Source of the DNA: Hofstenia miamia
Taxonomy: Eukaryota; Xenacoelomorpha; Acoela
Reading direction: 5' to 3'
Length of the DNA stretch: 64,000 nt
Assembly: GCA_004352715.1 (NCBI GenBank)
Contig: SCFE01000100.1
Span: forward strand, 1,602,770 to 1,666,769
The notes under the pieces are model-generated. The model saw nothing but the letters and a program-made list of their open reading frames with translations. It made no database searches and was not told where the DNA came from. Below are positions 48,486-62,841 of the stretch, piece by piece (within the stretch, counting starts at the first letter, position 1; every line of letters begins with the position of its first letter). The translations under genes and the position numbers were made by a program.

Positions 48486-51400
48486 GGGTTGACCAGCTAG
48501 TGTTGTACTTATATGCATGTAATGCACGTTGATTAAGGCGAAAATAATGTCGGAAATATATTTTATGCCTTCAAAAGAACAACTAAAACAAAAATCCAAT
48601 TAACTTTTTGGATGAAAGAATTTGATTGTTATTCGAAAGAAAATGAGTTGCTAAGGAAAAAGAGCGCCGTAAAGTCATTTTAAAAAGTTTCAAATAAATA
48701 ATTGCGCTAAAATTTATAGAAATGGGAAGTACATGAATGAATGAAATATAATGACACTCACACTGATTTCACAATAGACCTGAAGATTTGCAAAGTTTGA
48801 AGAATTTTTAATTCAATTAACAAATAAATCACAAATACTGAGTATGACAAAATGGTTTAGATATCGAATTGTAGGCGTTGTTTAGAACTACTAAAGTGAT
48901 TTCCAAATGATGACTAGATGACAGATAGAAGAAAACACTACAGATAAAACTTTATTCTGTAAAGAAAGTCTTTATAAGGCTATAAATTTAGATACGCAAG
49001 TATCGCAATAAGTTTTTTGAGAGCTTAGAACTATTGACTTCAGTTCTTTGAAGTATAACAAAATGGGAAAATTTCGAACAACCATTATCATCACTTTCAG
49101 AAAATGAGTAGCATTGGCTTCCCAATCCTTCCAATAGCTCACTATACAGACACAAGGCTACCCAGTTTCAAGTCAGAATATGAGCAAAAACAACCTCTGC
49201 AACTCAACAAGTACTTTCAGTAATCCGCGTGCAAAGAAGAGCTGCTCCATTCAAATCATATAGCGACCCATGCCCAACAGGGCCAAGAGGATTGTTTTGT
49301 ACTATTAGTATGGGAGTCTTATTGGTTCATAAAGCTTAGGTGTAATAAATATAATGAAAACGAAGATTTATCACTGAAGAATCAACTTAAAATGCTAAAG
49401 CGTACACTGTGAACACTCGCTATAACGTTCTCCCTCATTCGCTCGTTCACTGATTTTTTAGAAGAATTTTTAAGTGGATGGCAAAGGGGCTGCTTTAAAC
49501 GGGCTCTGTAGCCGAAAATCTATATGAATATTATTTTCGTATTGATTATGTTCGATTGATATAAAAGTGCAAAACAAACTCGCCACTACTTTTAAACCTC
49601 AGTGCCTATATTCAAAATGTTGGTTTGATAGTCTTAAGAATACGGATGAATCAAATCTGATGCTTTAAAAATCCACTGACAAATCCGAGGAGTGCATCAT
49701 TTAAGCCACACATTAGTTAGCCATGCCGGAAAGTTCACATACTATTTATTGCAGATCGATCACATTTTACATTATGTTCAAACTGGGCGATACATTTAAA
49801 GAAGTGATAAAAAATAAACTTCAAAGTAATCACAAGTACATGTAGTACATGTAAGATTTTTATGAATTGGCAACAGACTACGCTATCTTTAGCATGGACG
49901 CAGAATAAGAATCCAAAAGTCAAAGTACTCTCCAATTAAAAGCAAAATTATTCGTAACGTCATTCCTAAATTCTTATTTTAGACGCGATCTAAATGCGAA
50001 CTGGGTTAAAATTAGACAGTCTTTAGAAAAATTAACCCAGATAGTAATGACTATACCATAAAAAACATCTAATGAAAATTCATTTAATCGGGAAAAAAGA
50101 AACATTTTAATAATTGAAATCCAATGATAGAATTTTGGGGGTGGAGTGAAAAACCAATTGCTTTAATATTATCAATAATTGGTCCAAAAACAAAAGCAAA
50201 CGCATTATGGGGAATTCGCTGTTGAAACCGGTTAGAGTTGAAAGAGACCAACTAAGTGTCTATATAGTTTGCTAAAATTATAATTCAACAATTATCTCAG
50301 TGAACCGTGTGTTGACATGAGCCGATTTTTAGAAATTTTGTCGCAAATTGTTTAAGAGAAATTTTATTGTCGCGCAACCTCTCATGCATCGCAAATTTAT
50401 TCAATTTACACCTGACATAAAAATTAACCAAGGATTTAATTAATATCTCAGGATAATTTGAGGAGGCTGAATGTAAGGAAATTCTTGGTAGCAAGTAATC
50501 TTAATCTTATTGCACTAAATAAAAGAAGAAATTTGATCTGCTCTCATAAAAAATATTTAATCTCGTCCATGGCCTACTTTAGTAAATATACGGTCATACA
50601 TGCTAAATTTTGAAATAATTCAACATTATCTGAAATCGATTCTAAATAACGTTAGACTTAGTTTATTTCAGTTAAAATTAAATGAATGGCAACACAATCG
50701 CAAAAAATGAATAAATTAAAACGAGGGTTTTCTCTTGTTACCGCAATGTTTGAAGATTTTCTACACTCCCAGTTGAAGGAACGTTATTTTCTTATATAAA
50801 GTGGTTACATTTTCCATATTTCCTCATTGTACTTGTGGTTACTCATGTACTTGTGCGGCAACGGTGCCCATTTCATTCTAGTGGGCAGTTTGATGTGATT
50901 TCGGAATATATTTATTCGGTGGAAATCGGTTCTTCAAATAATTTTGTTATGGAAATAGCATTGAACTGAATTTCGTTTAATTGTGGAAAAAAACTACTTA
51001 ATACGTAAATTTTATGAGTATATTAGTACCTTACCCTAATTTACTACCAAACATTAAATATGTTTGGAAAAACCTGTCTGTTAAATATATAAAGTATAGT
51101 CTTTTATCTCCAATTCAGGCAATGTTCATTGCATGGCTATATTCCGTTTTAATAATAATATTCAGCCCACTAGCGGCAAAATTGGAGTGGGGCAGCAAAA
51201 TCTTACTTAAATAATATGATAAATAGTACGACTCTAAGTCCAAGTTTGTTTCCAGTTTAACGCTAGTTTCTAATATTTTAATATCCAAACTAAATCAGTG
51301 ACAAAAGCAAGATATTTGTTTGTTTACTTTTGTGTGCATAGCAAGAAATTGTCTGATCATTGCAGTATAAAAACATAACTTTTACTTATCTTCTAAAATA

Positions 51401-53306
51401 TAAAGAAAATAAAACATTTTTAAAATAGGTTCTGTAATTCAGCTTTTAGAAGTATTAAGATAGGCTCCTTTACTGCATTTCTCTAAAAACATACAACTCT
51501 AACCTTGATCTAAAAATAAATTTCTCAAGATATTCAGTCTATTTAATACGCAATTAACCCATTGAGGCTTGGTGATAGACATATGTAGACTGCTATAATT
51601 CCCAGCATAATAGTATTTTGCATGATTAATCTTAAGATAATGACGAGTTAATGTATTTATAAAATTTTAGCAAAATTGCTAATTTCTCCTTAAAATTTTT
51701 GGTTTTTTTTAATTGAGTATGATAGTCCTGTTTGATCAATCTGATCACGGATTTGGAAATTAATATAATTAAGCGAATATTGTTGTTAAAAAGAGTGTTT
51801 GTCAACCCCCATGTGCGAAAAATATTGTCTTGATACTAGTTTCTTGCCATTCATTTTTTGGAATTCATTGATGAACAGGTACATATGTGTATCATCTTAG
51901 TGTAACATCGTAGATGCACTTTAAATTTAATCTTGGCGATAGAGTGCTTCTTACCATCTGCTTAATGCAAATCATTCGTTTTTACTACTAAGTCAGACTC
52001 AGTTTCATTATATTTCTCAAAGGGTTAAATTGCATAGAATTCTCTAAATATTTTATGGTTTCCTTAAGACAGTTTAAGCGCCCATTACTCTCAGACTAAT
52101 AAAGCTATCCAAAATATGTAAGCATCATTTGATAGAACATTTTATCCGCCTTTGTTTTCATCCTTAAGTCATCCCCTGCCGCTGATCCGCCCAGTCGCTC
52201 ATTTGCAGGACGACTTCGCACTTTGCACAAAGAGCGCCTGGATGTGACTTGGGAGTCTATTTACAGAAAACAGAAAAGCTGAGGATAGTTGTTGCTGTCA
52301 TGGACCTCATGATTACCTGAACATTAGGAATGGTGAAAATTTTCAATGAAAAATCATGAATCTTTTCAAGTACTTCAGCCACAGCATACACTTTTGTACA
52401 AATTTATAAAAGTATTTTCGAGCACGCTTACCAATAGTTGTGGCATATCTCTGAATTTCCAAATATGACAGTAGGCTTGAAGAAAATGGCTTTAAAAAGG
52501 AAAATCAGTTTGTGCTTTATAGAAGACATAGGTAGGCCGTTAAAGTTTAAATATCTCATTTGTAACATGCATGTGTACAATGTTAATTATGACCTTTTGT
52601 GAAGAACCATAAAATTTCTTAACACTAGAACCGCGATTATTTCTTAGGGTATGAATCATTTATCACAAGCCATTTCTAAAGAGGCCACAATGCATAAAAG
52701 TTATAAACTTTGTATTTTAAAATGATCATCAACAATGATTTGGTCATATACCTACTGGTTGCTCGGAATAAATAAAAATCAGTGCAAAAACTAAAAACGA
52801 TTGTGAAATAGGTAGCATGAAGAATACAAAATACTGAAGTAGTTCTTACTGTGGACGTTTCGTTGATGAGGCTTATTATTGTCTTCTTACGAAATCATTA
52901 AAAGAATTTAAGTTGGAAATGTGGATCGTTAATTGCAGAAGTAAATGATAGGATAACAACAGTCAGTTGTTTCAAGTAATTGCAGTACACAACAAACTTT
53001 ATAGCATTATCATCATAAAAACAGTTGGAATTTATAATTTAAGGTTGAAATTAATATAAACGATACAACTAAATTCATGTAATTCCCTCATGGATGTATC
53101 CGCCGAAGTATTTCAATAAATCTGGAGGAACTAAAGTAATTTTATTGGCAAAAAGTTTTCAATGCCAGACAGAATATTACTTCAAATGAATTCGTCAACT
53201 CAAATACAAATGTGAATTCTAAGTCGTGTATTAAACATTACATAAATGAATTAAAGAAACTGTCAATTTATTCATGAACAGTTTTAGGTCCCAATAATAC
53301 TATATA
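48486..53306. other. Upstream sequence without supported genes
   Basis: Contains the second tag copy at 49123-49172. Frames at 49735-49935, 50297-50494 and 51014-51214 have no recognisable motif. A TTAA followed by CACTAGAACCGCG at 52619-52635 resembles a lone piggyBac-type end. Confidence 0.45.
52619..52635 (+). mobile_element. Possible solitary piggyBac-type terminus
   Basis: TTAA followed by CACTAGAACCGCG, matching the first eight bases of the left end at 43837. No partner end was found. Confidence 0.3.
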
Positions 53307-54041
53307 GGTCTGTCTCAGAATTTGAGAACATTGTTAATGAAATGTTTTTCTTATATAATCACAAAAGCATAAGACCATAATTTGTCCGAGACTTGTCAAC
53401 GAGCCGAGTTTGAGTACTACATTGGGCATTCAACAACCCTTGTTTAAACGTAGCTAGTTTATTTTTCTGCTTTTCCATCTTCAGACAAAATTAAACAATC
53501 TGAGTCTTCATAAGGTGAACGCTATTAATCTGATCTTACAGAATTTTCTTGTTTCATTCAACATGCGAAAAAAATCTGAAAAGCGAAAAATTTTTAAAGA
53601 ACTTAGCGAGCTAAAGCAAGCTTCATTTAGAAGTACTGTTTGGCAAGGCAAGCCAAACCGAGCCGAGCCAAAAATATACAAAATCAAAATGAGCCTCCGT
53701 AGTGTAAGTTGAACTGTTACGAGATATATTTCATACAAGACAACATAATATACTTAAACTATGATAATTTAAAGGTTATTACATGAAAAGGAATGTTTCA
53801 GAAGTTAAATGAAGCAATAAACCAGCAACTATTGATAACGTAACAAAAGCCAACCAATACATAAATAATTCTTGGTTCGTAGAAAATTGCAAGCATAAAT
53901 GTTTAAAGTTATTTAAACACTTTACAATGCAAAAAAAAACATTCTTTTATCATTTCAACATGCAATTAGATTCTTTAGATTGAGTGTGCATCATTGTGTT
54001 AACGAAGAACAGCGAAGTGTTCGTTATTCTGAGACAGATCC
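53307..54041. mobile_element. MITE-like element of about 735 bases
   Basis: The left end reads GGTCTGTCTCAGAATTTGAG and the right end reversed GGATCTGTCTCAGAATAACG, followed by AACA and AACAC. The arms agree over about 20 bases with one indel. The left flank is TATATA; the right flank does not show TA clearly. The interior holds two overlapping opposite frames (53508-53738) that I do not recognise. Probably a non-autonomous DNA element. Confidence 0.55.
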
Positions 54042-55432
54042 ATTCGGTGTTGTAGTCCGCGTGCGCAATAGGTTTGTCGGCTACGATTCGATTTATGAAA
54101 TTGAGCCCCAGTGATTCTTAGTAAAAAGCTTCTCATACAATAGAAAATGTGATTATATTGAAACTAGTGCCGGAGTTTAAAGTTGTAAAGCAAGAGAACA
54201 AATTTCATTATATGAAAGAATTGAAATTTCCGGATAATGAACACTTTCCTAAAATAATGTAGAACACAACATTAACTACACAAAATTGCTCAAAATGACA
54301 AGTAAATTGCAATAAAATAGGACTTAAATAGTATTTACAGCAGCCAAATGAACCTATAAAACGTTGTTTAGACGGAATGCGGATTTCTCAAAACGAGTAA
54401 CATGGCATTTGTAGGACAATAAACAAGAAATACTGTTTGTTTAGAACGCCATCGCGTCTTGTTTAATTCAACCTATATCTAACCTAAATAGCAATTGTAG
54501 ACACTTTCATGAAATATAATTGATATGCGTGAATAAAATTGAATTAATTAACCCATATCTGCATACCGTCCGTTTTATTGACATTCGTAGAATGAGCTCA
54601 GTTATGATAGTATATGAACAGTGATAACGTGAAGTGATAAAAAAAGACATTTACCAGGAATTGTATGCGATTCCTTTGACGTTAAGAATGATATAATTTA
54701 CCTGTTGTTTGATTGAAAACACAGCAAATTTTAATTCAATTATAATAACTAAAAGTTGTTAACAATAAAATAATAAAGAAAGGAGAAACATTTTTAAATA
54801 GTGAATGTTTTCAAGTACATAAGACGCGTAGCCAGCCTCTGTAATTTAAGTTGGAGCAAAGAAAAATATAGAACAATTTTATTGCAATGCTCTAATAAGC
54901 TATTTACTATTCTTTTGTGTGGAAGGCAATCAGGTTTCATTAGCTACGCCACTGATTATATATATATATATATATATATAACGTAAGGGAAAATGTATAC
55001 GGCTCTGTAAAAAAACTAGGCGAATGAATAACAAGCCAAACAATTAAAAACGTTTTTCAACAAAATTCAGTACTGATGTTTCTAAAATTCAATTGTATTG
55101 GAAATCATTTATTTATCTTATATTGTGCGACGCAAAAATTTGACAACATTTTAATTTTGTTGGTTAAAGATTCTAACAAAAATGAATACTATATACACTA
55201 ATGAGTACTGGCATCTAATAATCAATTGTCTTCTGAAAATTTGAGATACAAAGTCCTCGCCATTTTGGCAGAAATTCGATCAGATTTTGTCCACTACATC
55301 TTGTAATTTGGCATTTTAAAGCATCAATTTAATCAATGAGCACAGTTTTTTTCCTCAGAATTCCTTCGACTTTGTCTTTATCAATTTGCATAAATATTCA
55401 ATAAGGATACAAATCTGGTAGTTCGAAGGCCA
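54042..55432. other. Intergenic or intronic sequence with TA tract
   Basis: A TA microsatellite lies at 54955-54980. No gene supported. Confidence 0.55.
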
Positions 55433-56040
55433 TTAAAAAATTTTAGTTTCAAGGAAGTACCTTGAATATTTTGAAGTATGAGGTGTTGTTCCATTCTGTT
55501 GAAGCACCCATCCATAAGCAAAAAGAGCATTTGCATACGAATGAAGTTGCTGAGGATATTGCAGTCCTTTTTGCTGTCTACTTGACCAAAAAAATGTAGT
55601 TAGATAAAATCCTTTGGAATTCAAGGCGCTCCAGACCATAACTGAGGGAGAAAATGTTAGGGTTCTGACTTCACGCCTTATTTGACAACACCAGTCCAAC
55701 AGAATATTGTAATGAAAATATGAATCCGCTTAGAATACGTAACTCCAGCAATAGTTTGCATTCTTCTGCAGAAATTAACTCTAAATTCCTTTTGTGTTAG
55801 AGTCAGATCTGGAGGTTTTTTGGTATTCTTCTTTTTGCTTCGGGTTTTGAGTTCTCCTTGGATAGTTGTTCAGACACCTTTTAGGACTACCTCGACATTA
55901 AAGCATCTGAACAAAACATTTTGTGGAACTCCGATTTGAATGTTCAGCTAGTTTGCATAGACATTTGAGGTGACCTCCAGAAAATTTGTTAGGTCGCCCG
56001 CTGTATAGACGTCTTTCCAATTAGTTGAATTTTCAATTTG
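55433..56040 (-). pseudogene. Tc1/IS630-type transposase remnant
   Basis: On the minus strand SPSVMVWSALNSKGFYLTTF corresponds to the SVMVWG block of Tc1-like enzymes, and YGWVLQQNGTTPHTSKYSRY to W.FQQDNAPCHTSK, with the catalytic aspartate replaced by asparagine. Upstream in other frames, near 55960-56010, GRPNKFSGG and LAEHSNRSS recall the GRP linker and second DNA-binding helix. A tail with WPSNY follows the core. Stops and frameshifts separate these pieces. No terminal repeats were recognised. It is a different lineage from the Tc1-like element at 29.6-31.2 kb. Confidence 0.65.
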
Positions 56041-56690
56041 CTGTAAATTGAGGAAACATTTACATGTATAAGCAGTCTGAAGCAGAAAATTGGTCTGTTA
56101 CCAAAAGAGCTTCAACTTTAGAATGAACTTGACAGCTACTTGCCATTATGTACACTGAGTAACAAACTGAAATTTGAAGGGTATTATCTACATGTGCACG
56201 TCCAGAATTGTCATAGAAACTAAAGTTGTAAATTTAAGTTCCTAAAGAGTTATGAAGTTCTAAACATCTATCAAATTCTCACAAGTTTGTGGATGGATGT
56301 TCATTATAAAAAATCTCAACATAGGTTTTACGTTTAGCCTAAAGAAAATATTACATTTCCATTTGGTTTCAGATTATGTGCATAATCATAACAGTAATTG
56401 GAATACCTCTTCAGAAAGAATTGTCACGAATCTCATTTTTCTAATTGATTTCCTTTAAAGAGTCAACTGCAAACTTGAATGTGTTACGAAAATTGTGCCG
56501 CTTTGTAAAAGTTTATGATTTCCGAGCACTTTCATGTTTCCTTATTACTTTGTAACTACGTGAACTCGCTGCTAAAATTGAATATTTTTAGACAAATTGT
56601 AATTCGGCAAAAGAAGCAAACTGGTTACTGTGGTTCACGGGGTAAGAACAGAGACAAAATACGAACAATCATTTTCCATTATACGTTTGA
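56041..56690. other. Sequence without supported features
   Basis: AT-rich, nothing recognised. The frame at 56515-56703 runs into the duplicated block. Confidence 0.5.
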
Positions 56691-57175
56691 ATTTCCCTTC
56701 TAATTTCATACAGTGAAATATTGCTGTGAATTCATATTGTTTTCCAATATTAATATTAGAGGTTGTTTCGATGTTATCATTTGAAAAGCGTGCTGGCTAT
56801 GTTTCTTGCGTTTCATTCAGTTTCAACCGGCACTGTTTTTATCAGTAAATAAAGTTATAATGAACTAATTGAACAATTGGTTAGCATGAAAATGTCATAC
56901 CAACTAGCGNCGATGTCGAAAGGTCAAGGTATCTATAAACTTCTTGGTAGCTAAGTATTTCCCTTCTAATTTCATACAGTGAAATATTGCTGTGAATTCA
57001 TATTGTTTTCCAATATTAATATTAGAGGTTGTTTCGATGTTATCATTTGAAAAGCGTGCTGGCTATGTTTCTTGCGTTTCATTCAGTTTCAACCGGCACT
57101 GTTTTTATCAGTAAATAAAGTTATAATGAACTAATTGAACAATTGGTTAGCATGAAAATGTCATACCAACTAGCG
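56691..57175. repeat. Direct duplicate at single-N joint (56910)
   Basis: The block 56691-56909 recurs from about 56958 to 57175, nearly identical (one base length difference). Between them, after the N, stands a 47-base tag beginning CGATGTCGAAAGGTCAAGG; the same tag occurs at about 59600-59645. The tag is joined directly to the start of the second block copy, so this fragment reads from a downstream locus back to an upstream one. Confidence 0.85.
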
Positions 57176-60100
57176 GCGGAAATTTACTATAAACCTTCAA
57201 CAACTATTCCATAACAAGCAAGTGCGGGAACTATATAAAAGTGGAAAGTAAAATAATTGCTCAAAGTAAAAGAGTTTTACTGTCCATATTCAAATGAAAT
57301 GATCTCTCACTATTTTCGAGTTGACAATAATGGACTAAGAGACATCTACTGAAAAAATATTGCATTGCTTAAATCAATGGAGGTAAAAATGAAAGGACAA
57401 AGTAAAAAAGGCTGGAATCAAAACAACGTGGAAATTTGTAGGCAAGCATAATTTCTGAAAAACCAAGAAAATTGAAAAATCAGCACACAAGAAAAGAATT
57501 TGAATATATTTTTGCGAAAAATTGCAAGAAAATTTTTTTAATTATCAGCATTTTTCACTAATTTGTAAAAAGCAATTTGTTAGATTGTTTTCTCAGTGTT
57601 TCAGCAATATCAGAAAAGTATTTATCGATGGTTGTCACTAATTGCAGATGCAAACACTCATTACTAAAATTGAAATTGCTAAAACGCGCATCCGAAGCAA
57701 ATTGGATGGCAGTACTTAGCTGTTTTGAAATAATTATAAAACCAATTACCCGATTAAAAGCTGTTTTGGCAAATTCCTTGGCCGTAAACTAAATTACAAA
57801 TTGCAAATTTTTAAAAGAACTTTGACTAAAGATGGGGTAGAAGCAGTATTCCATTTCTCAGTTATGACGCGTGATACAGGGTGTGCAACAAGTAACTGAC
57901 GATTTCAACCCTGATTACTATTCGATGACATTTTGAATTATGAGTTATAGAATCAATCATGCTACCAGAACTGTTTTCACAGACGGGTGATCAGATGTGA
58001 ACAAAGAGATTTTATTGAAAGACATACATTTCATATTCTGAAGTAGATGAATTGAAAATTGTGTTTCATAAAGAAAAGACTAAAACACATCCAGAATCCG
58101 AAAATTGTACGTGTACAAACCAAAGTTGGTCTAAATTTCAAAATTTAGACTTTTGTTGGATAACTGCTCCTTGAACAAATTTCGCGGGTGTCCGTGAATA
58201 TTTTAGTGCAATAGAATCTTTCTTGGGGTTTCGATGAAATGCACTTACTTGCAAAGTCAAGTGATTGTTGTTTCCGTAGAATAAAAGGTTAAATACAATT
58301 TTGAAATGGGTGATAGGCATAATAACATGATTTGAAAAATGGTTTCCACTGACAACTGACAATCTTTGACAAAGCTTTCTTAAACTTGCAAGCTATGCAA
58401 TGGCCTTACGTGAGCGGAATATGCAGCAACAAAGAGCAAACAAATAAATGCGTGTACTGGGAAATGAACGATTGTAACGAGAATTGAGTCCTCATGTGGA
58501 ATCGCTAATTCGCAATTGTATGACTTGTTATTTAAAGAACTCTAGGATCTTTGACAAATCAAAAATTATCCTTCGATATGAAATCCATTGGCGCAATTGA
58601 TCATGGCAACTATTCGAAATTATGGACCTCGAATTTCGATATCAGTAATCCAATCTTCAAGCTAAAACTCTTGATAAATTAAATAGAAAAATTGTTGATT
58701 TAGAAATATTATAAATTTAGCTGTTGGTGTATCGCTGTTACATTTTACTATTTTATTTATGGATATTTGAAATCTGCCAAAAAATTTAAAAAAGCATTTT
58801 GCATACTCTCGATGATTTACTTCTTCAAATAATCTCATTGCCCATACCTCTATTTCGGATTTGTATAAGCGACAAAGGTCATAACGTTTGCATGTCGTTG
58901 GGGAGAAGATTTTAAAACTGTAAGATCCGCCTTGTAATTGTCATAGTTCTTTTGATATTTTTTCATGCGCTTATATGTTTTCAAGCAAGAGAACAAATAT
59001 TGTACCAGGAATTTTCTAAAGGATTTAATGTGATTAGACAGAGTTTTTGTTACTGGGCTGGTTTGTCGAAGGATTTGGTTATAGAGCCGGTGCTAATGAG
59101 AAGCATGAATATGTCTTGAGATCGTACTCGTGACAGAGGGATGGACGCAAATTAACGATTGATTTGGATGCTATCATGGCAAGAGTGTGCTGAAATTAAG
59201 CATACAATGCATTTCTGATTGCATTACCAGTGGCTACTTTAGCAAAAAAAATCAGTGACAACTGGCACAGATAGAAAAGGCCATTTTGGTAGATGACACT
59301 GCTCATTGGCCCTCCTATAATCTCATGCCAACAGAGTTGATTGTTACAACTCTTCTTCTGGTCACAACCAAAGACTAGTGCAAAAACTGTGAAAGTCTGC
59401 AACATCAAAGAAAAGAGGAAATGTTTAATAAATGTGGTCTAAAATTGTGATTCTACATCGAGTGTCAAAGGAATAAGGAAGGTAGTGTGATGAACAAGAG
59501 AAACTACCGCAAACCGAAATACGTGTTTCGCAAGGATAACAGTGCAGAAGAGAAAAAAACACTCGCCTTTGAGCAATGATGCCAAAAGTGATATATAACG
59601 ATGTCGAAAGGTCAAGGTATCTATAAACTTCTTGGTAGCTAAGTCAGATATTTAACAAAGTTTTAGCGATTAAGTCCCCGCTTCGTATATCGTTTAATTT
59701 ATATAACATTCTTTAATGAAAAAAGAACGATATCACTAGAAATCAAAGGGGTTCGGGAATCTCTGGTCCAAATATAAGCTCATTATTGCAAATTTAACTA
59801 AATTTTAATTATATACACGCATAAAAGCTTATTAAATGTACTCTACATCAAAACACTAATTTGAATTTGAATGGTAAATATAAGAAAGCAATTAAAAAGT
59901 TGAGGGAAAATATTTTTCACATGATATTTATGATTTTTCTAAATCATTTTCTATTTTGACCTTAACGAGGATTGCATTTCCTAAATTTTGATTGGTGAAC
60001 ATTGAAAATATTAATTAACTCAGAAACAAAACAGCGCCTACAGCACAATGAAAATCACCTTCATTAAAAATTTAACAATGCTGCATAGTTACAAGATTTG

Positions 60101-62811
60101 AGAAATGGAAAAGTAAAGCCGTTTCAATACCGTCAATGTCTTACAAGGTGATACATGAAATGGCAAATTAGCTTATGCCATTCAATACAAAGAGAATCAG
60201 CGGACTGCTCATTCCAATATTCGAAGTAAATTTAATACAATTGGTCCCCATTTTAAATTCATAGTTTATAAAACCTACACATTGTTGACCTGCAGGACCA
60301 GTTCTGGTACTGGTCTCGTCTACGATCCTAGTCAACCGGAGCGAATAGGACGAAACGCATTGGGATCAGAGACCATTAAAAATATAAATGAAATTTTACT
60401 TATCCATGTCCAAAAATAACTACAAAAACGAAAGGGTTTCCCGTTATGTAGTTAAGACGTAAAATTAGTATTATTTAATACTTCTTGCATGTTTAGTCTG
60501 TTACAGGGACGTTTAATAATTACGACATGAAATATTCATGTTACGCTACTACGAAAGTTATTAAAACCGACGCTGACAAACCCGATATAAACCCTCGCCA
60601 TACAAAAATTCGTTCGTAGAACTAGAATTATAAATTGATTTTAGAAATATCATATAGTCCCACAACACTTAAGAATAAAAAATTCAATTTATTGAGACAA
60701 GAATTTATCATCTAAAATAAAAATGGATTTATAGGAATTACATATTCAGGTAGCATATATAAAATTTGTTACTTAAATGAATGGCACTTGATAAGGCATG
60801 GAAGAGTTTGGGAAATAAACGTTTATTCAATTTTGAGACTGTGTGAAAATAATATGATCCCTTGTAGTGATAATAACCGCTAAAATATTTTTCTAGACGG
60901 GGAATAAATCATGAATTTCAAAGGAAACTGTCACGTCCCACACGATTTGTTAGAATCTAATGAATTTATAACTTTATCAGCTACTTTATACACATCAAAT
61001 GACGAGATAAATGAATTTAATCAAACAATCTGTCTGAGATGCACTAGAGCCTTCAAATCCTTATTTCTCGTATTAAATTTAAGCTCAAATCAAATCAAGG
61101 ATGGAAAAGAAACAGTTTAACGCAAATTACAAAGTGAATTATCATTAAAAAAAGTATTTGATCTATATTACGCTTAAAATTAGCACCATTAGAGTATTTA
61201 CAGTAAAAATTCCAAGTAAGTGTTTGAAGATTTGAAGGTCAAAACAGTCCTTTAATACAAGAATTAAATAGTCAAATCAGGTGTTTAATATAAATCACGA
61301 TATAAGGAAAAGTGAACGGTTGCTTTGTGCAGCAATACAGATGAACGAAAAATGTTAGGCAGATGAATATAAAAGATATTCTAAAGCATATTTCAAGAAT
61401 TATAATTAATAATACAAGAGCACGCACTCGCAATCGCCCGTATTTATGCTTCACTGAAATCCAACATACAGTCAACTCTAGTACACCATAAAATCTCGAA
61501 TCCGTTCCCACGCTAATCACACATTCCATTAAAAAATTTCGGTTTTTCAATACCAAAGTTAAATGGATTATAAAAAAACAATAACTTTTAAAAGAGGGCA
61601 TTGTAATGGTGGATACGACTTTCAGAAACACTGAAATAAAATATCATGGATTAAAATTTCAAAAATAATTCGTTTCCGAAAGTAAAACTATATGATTTGA
61701 GTAAGGTAAATCGTGGCCTGAGTTCTTTGATAGATAGGGTTTCCTAATAAAATATGACATTACATTAAATTAGAAAACCATATCTGTCACTAAACTAAAT
61801 ATATAATTTCAAACAAGATTGGTTTGATAAATGATATTCTCAAACATACAAATAACATTAATTAAATTGAGTCGGTACAAATTATTTGGTAATTAAATAC
61901 ATGATGGAGATTCAGTACATGTTTAATAAATTTAGATTATAAAATGTAATGTATGATCGATTTTATATTGTAAATTAATCACTAGGGTCAAGCGCGAATT
62001 CAGTTACCCCTTCAATCTCATTTGAAAAATTATGGTACTAAAAAGAGAATTCAGGAACTAAGTACGTACAAGGTAAAAGATTTGTCACTAAATCGATAAA
62101 AATTATTCCACGGACACCATTCATACGATTCTACGCTGACTTTTATGCTGAGCAGTGCTGTTTATTTGAAAGTATAACACGGAGGCGGAGATGCGTTTAT
62201 ATTTCTTTATTTCGATAATAAAAGCTACAATCTAGTCAGTATAAAAACCTACTTCATAGTAAAAATAAAGTGGATTTTTCTAAAGTGCCATTGTTTGTGA
62301 AAGTCAATGCAATTTTCTCAATAATTAATTTCACACACTGCGAATCCCAAATATTTGCCTCATTCAAACGCTTTATTAATTTAGAGGGCTTGATGTATTA
62401 ATCCTTTACCATCTAAGATGATTCAAGTGATAGATAGTTAATGCAATTTTGGATCAAAAATTTTTTCACTTAAACAGCTTGGGGATTTGTAAAAAATTTT
62501 CATGATCCTATAAAAAAACTTTAAACGCTTATAGCTCAAAAACTATTAAGGGTGTGCTCAATCTGAAAGCATTTGTTGATAAGCAAGTACTTAAGATGTA
62601 TCTCCGTCTTACAACTGCCATGGAATTGTAAAAAAATGTTTTGAATTCAGTGTTATAATTAATGAAAGAAGTTATTCGGAAAGGTTAAAAGAATCCAGGG
62701 TTGGAAAAAACATTTTTATTAATAGAAAACGTTTTAAACGTTTTTTCCATTAAAACAGGTGTTTTAACACACCTGAGCAATTAATAAGAAAAAACTACTT
62801 TACATGACTGT
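57176..62811. other. Long stretch without supported genes
   Basis: A single mariner-type end-like motif, ACAGGGTGTGCAACAAGTAA, starts near 57877 without a visible partner. Frames at 57577-57792, 59196-59408, 60911-61120 and 61272-61631 are unrecognised and lack splice support. Confidence 0.45.
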
Positions 62812-62841
62812 TTGGACAAAGGTCAATTTTTGGAGTTTTTA

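Noticed and set aside
8400-57175. Treating the single-N duplicates as true segmental duplications
   Set aside because: Near-identity together with one-base gaps is better explained by unmerged haplotypes or contig ends.
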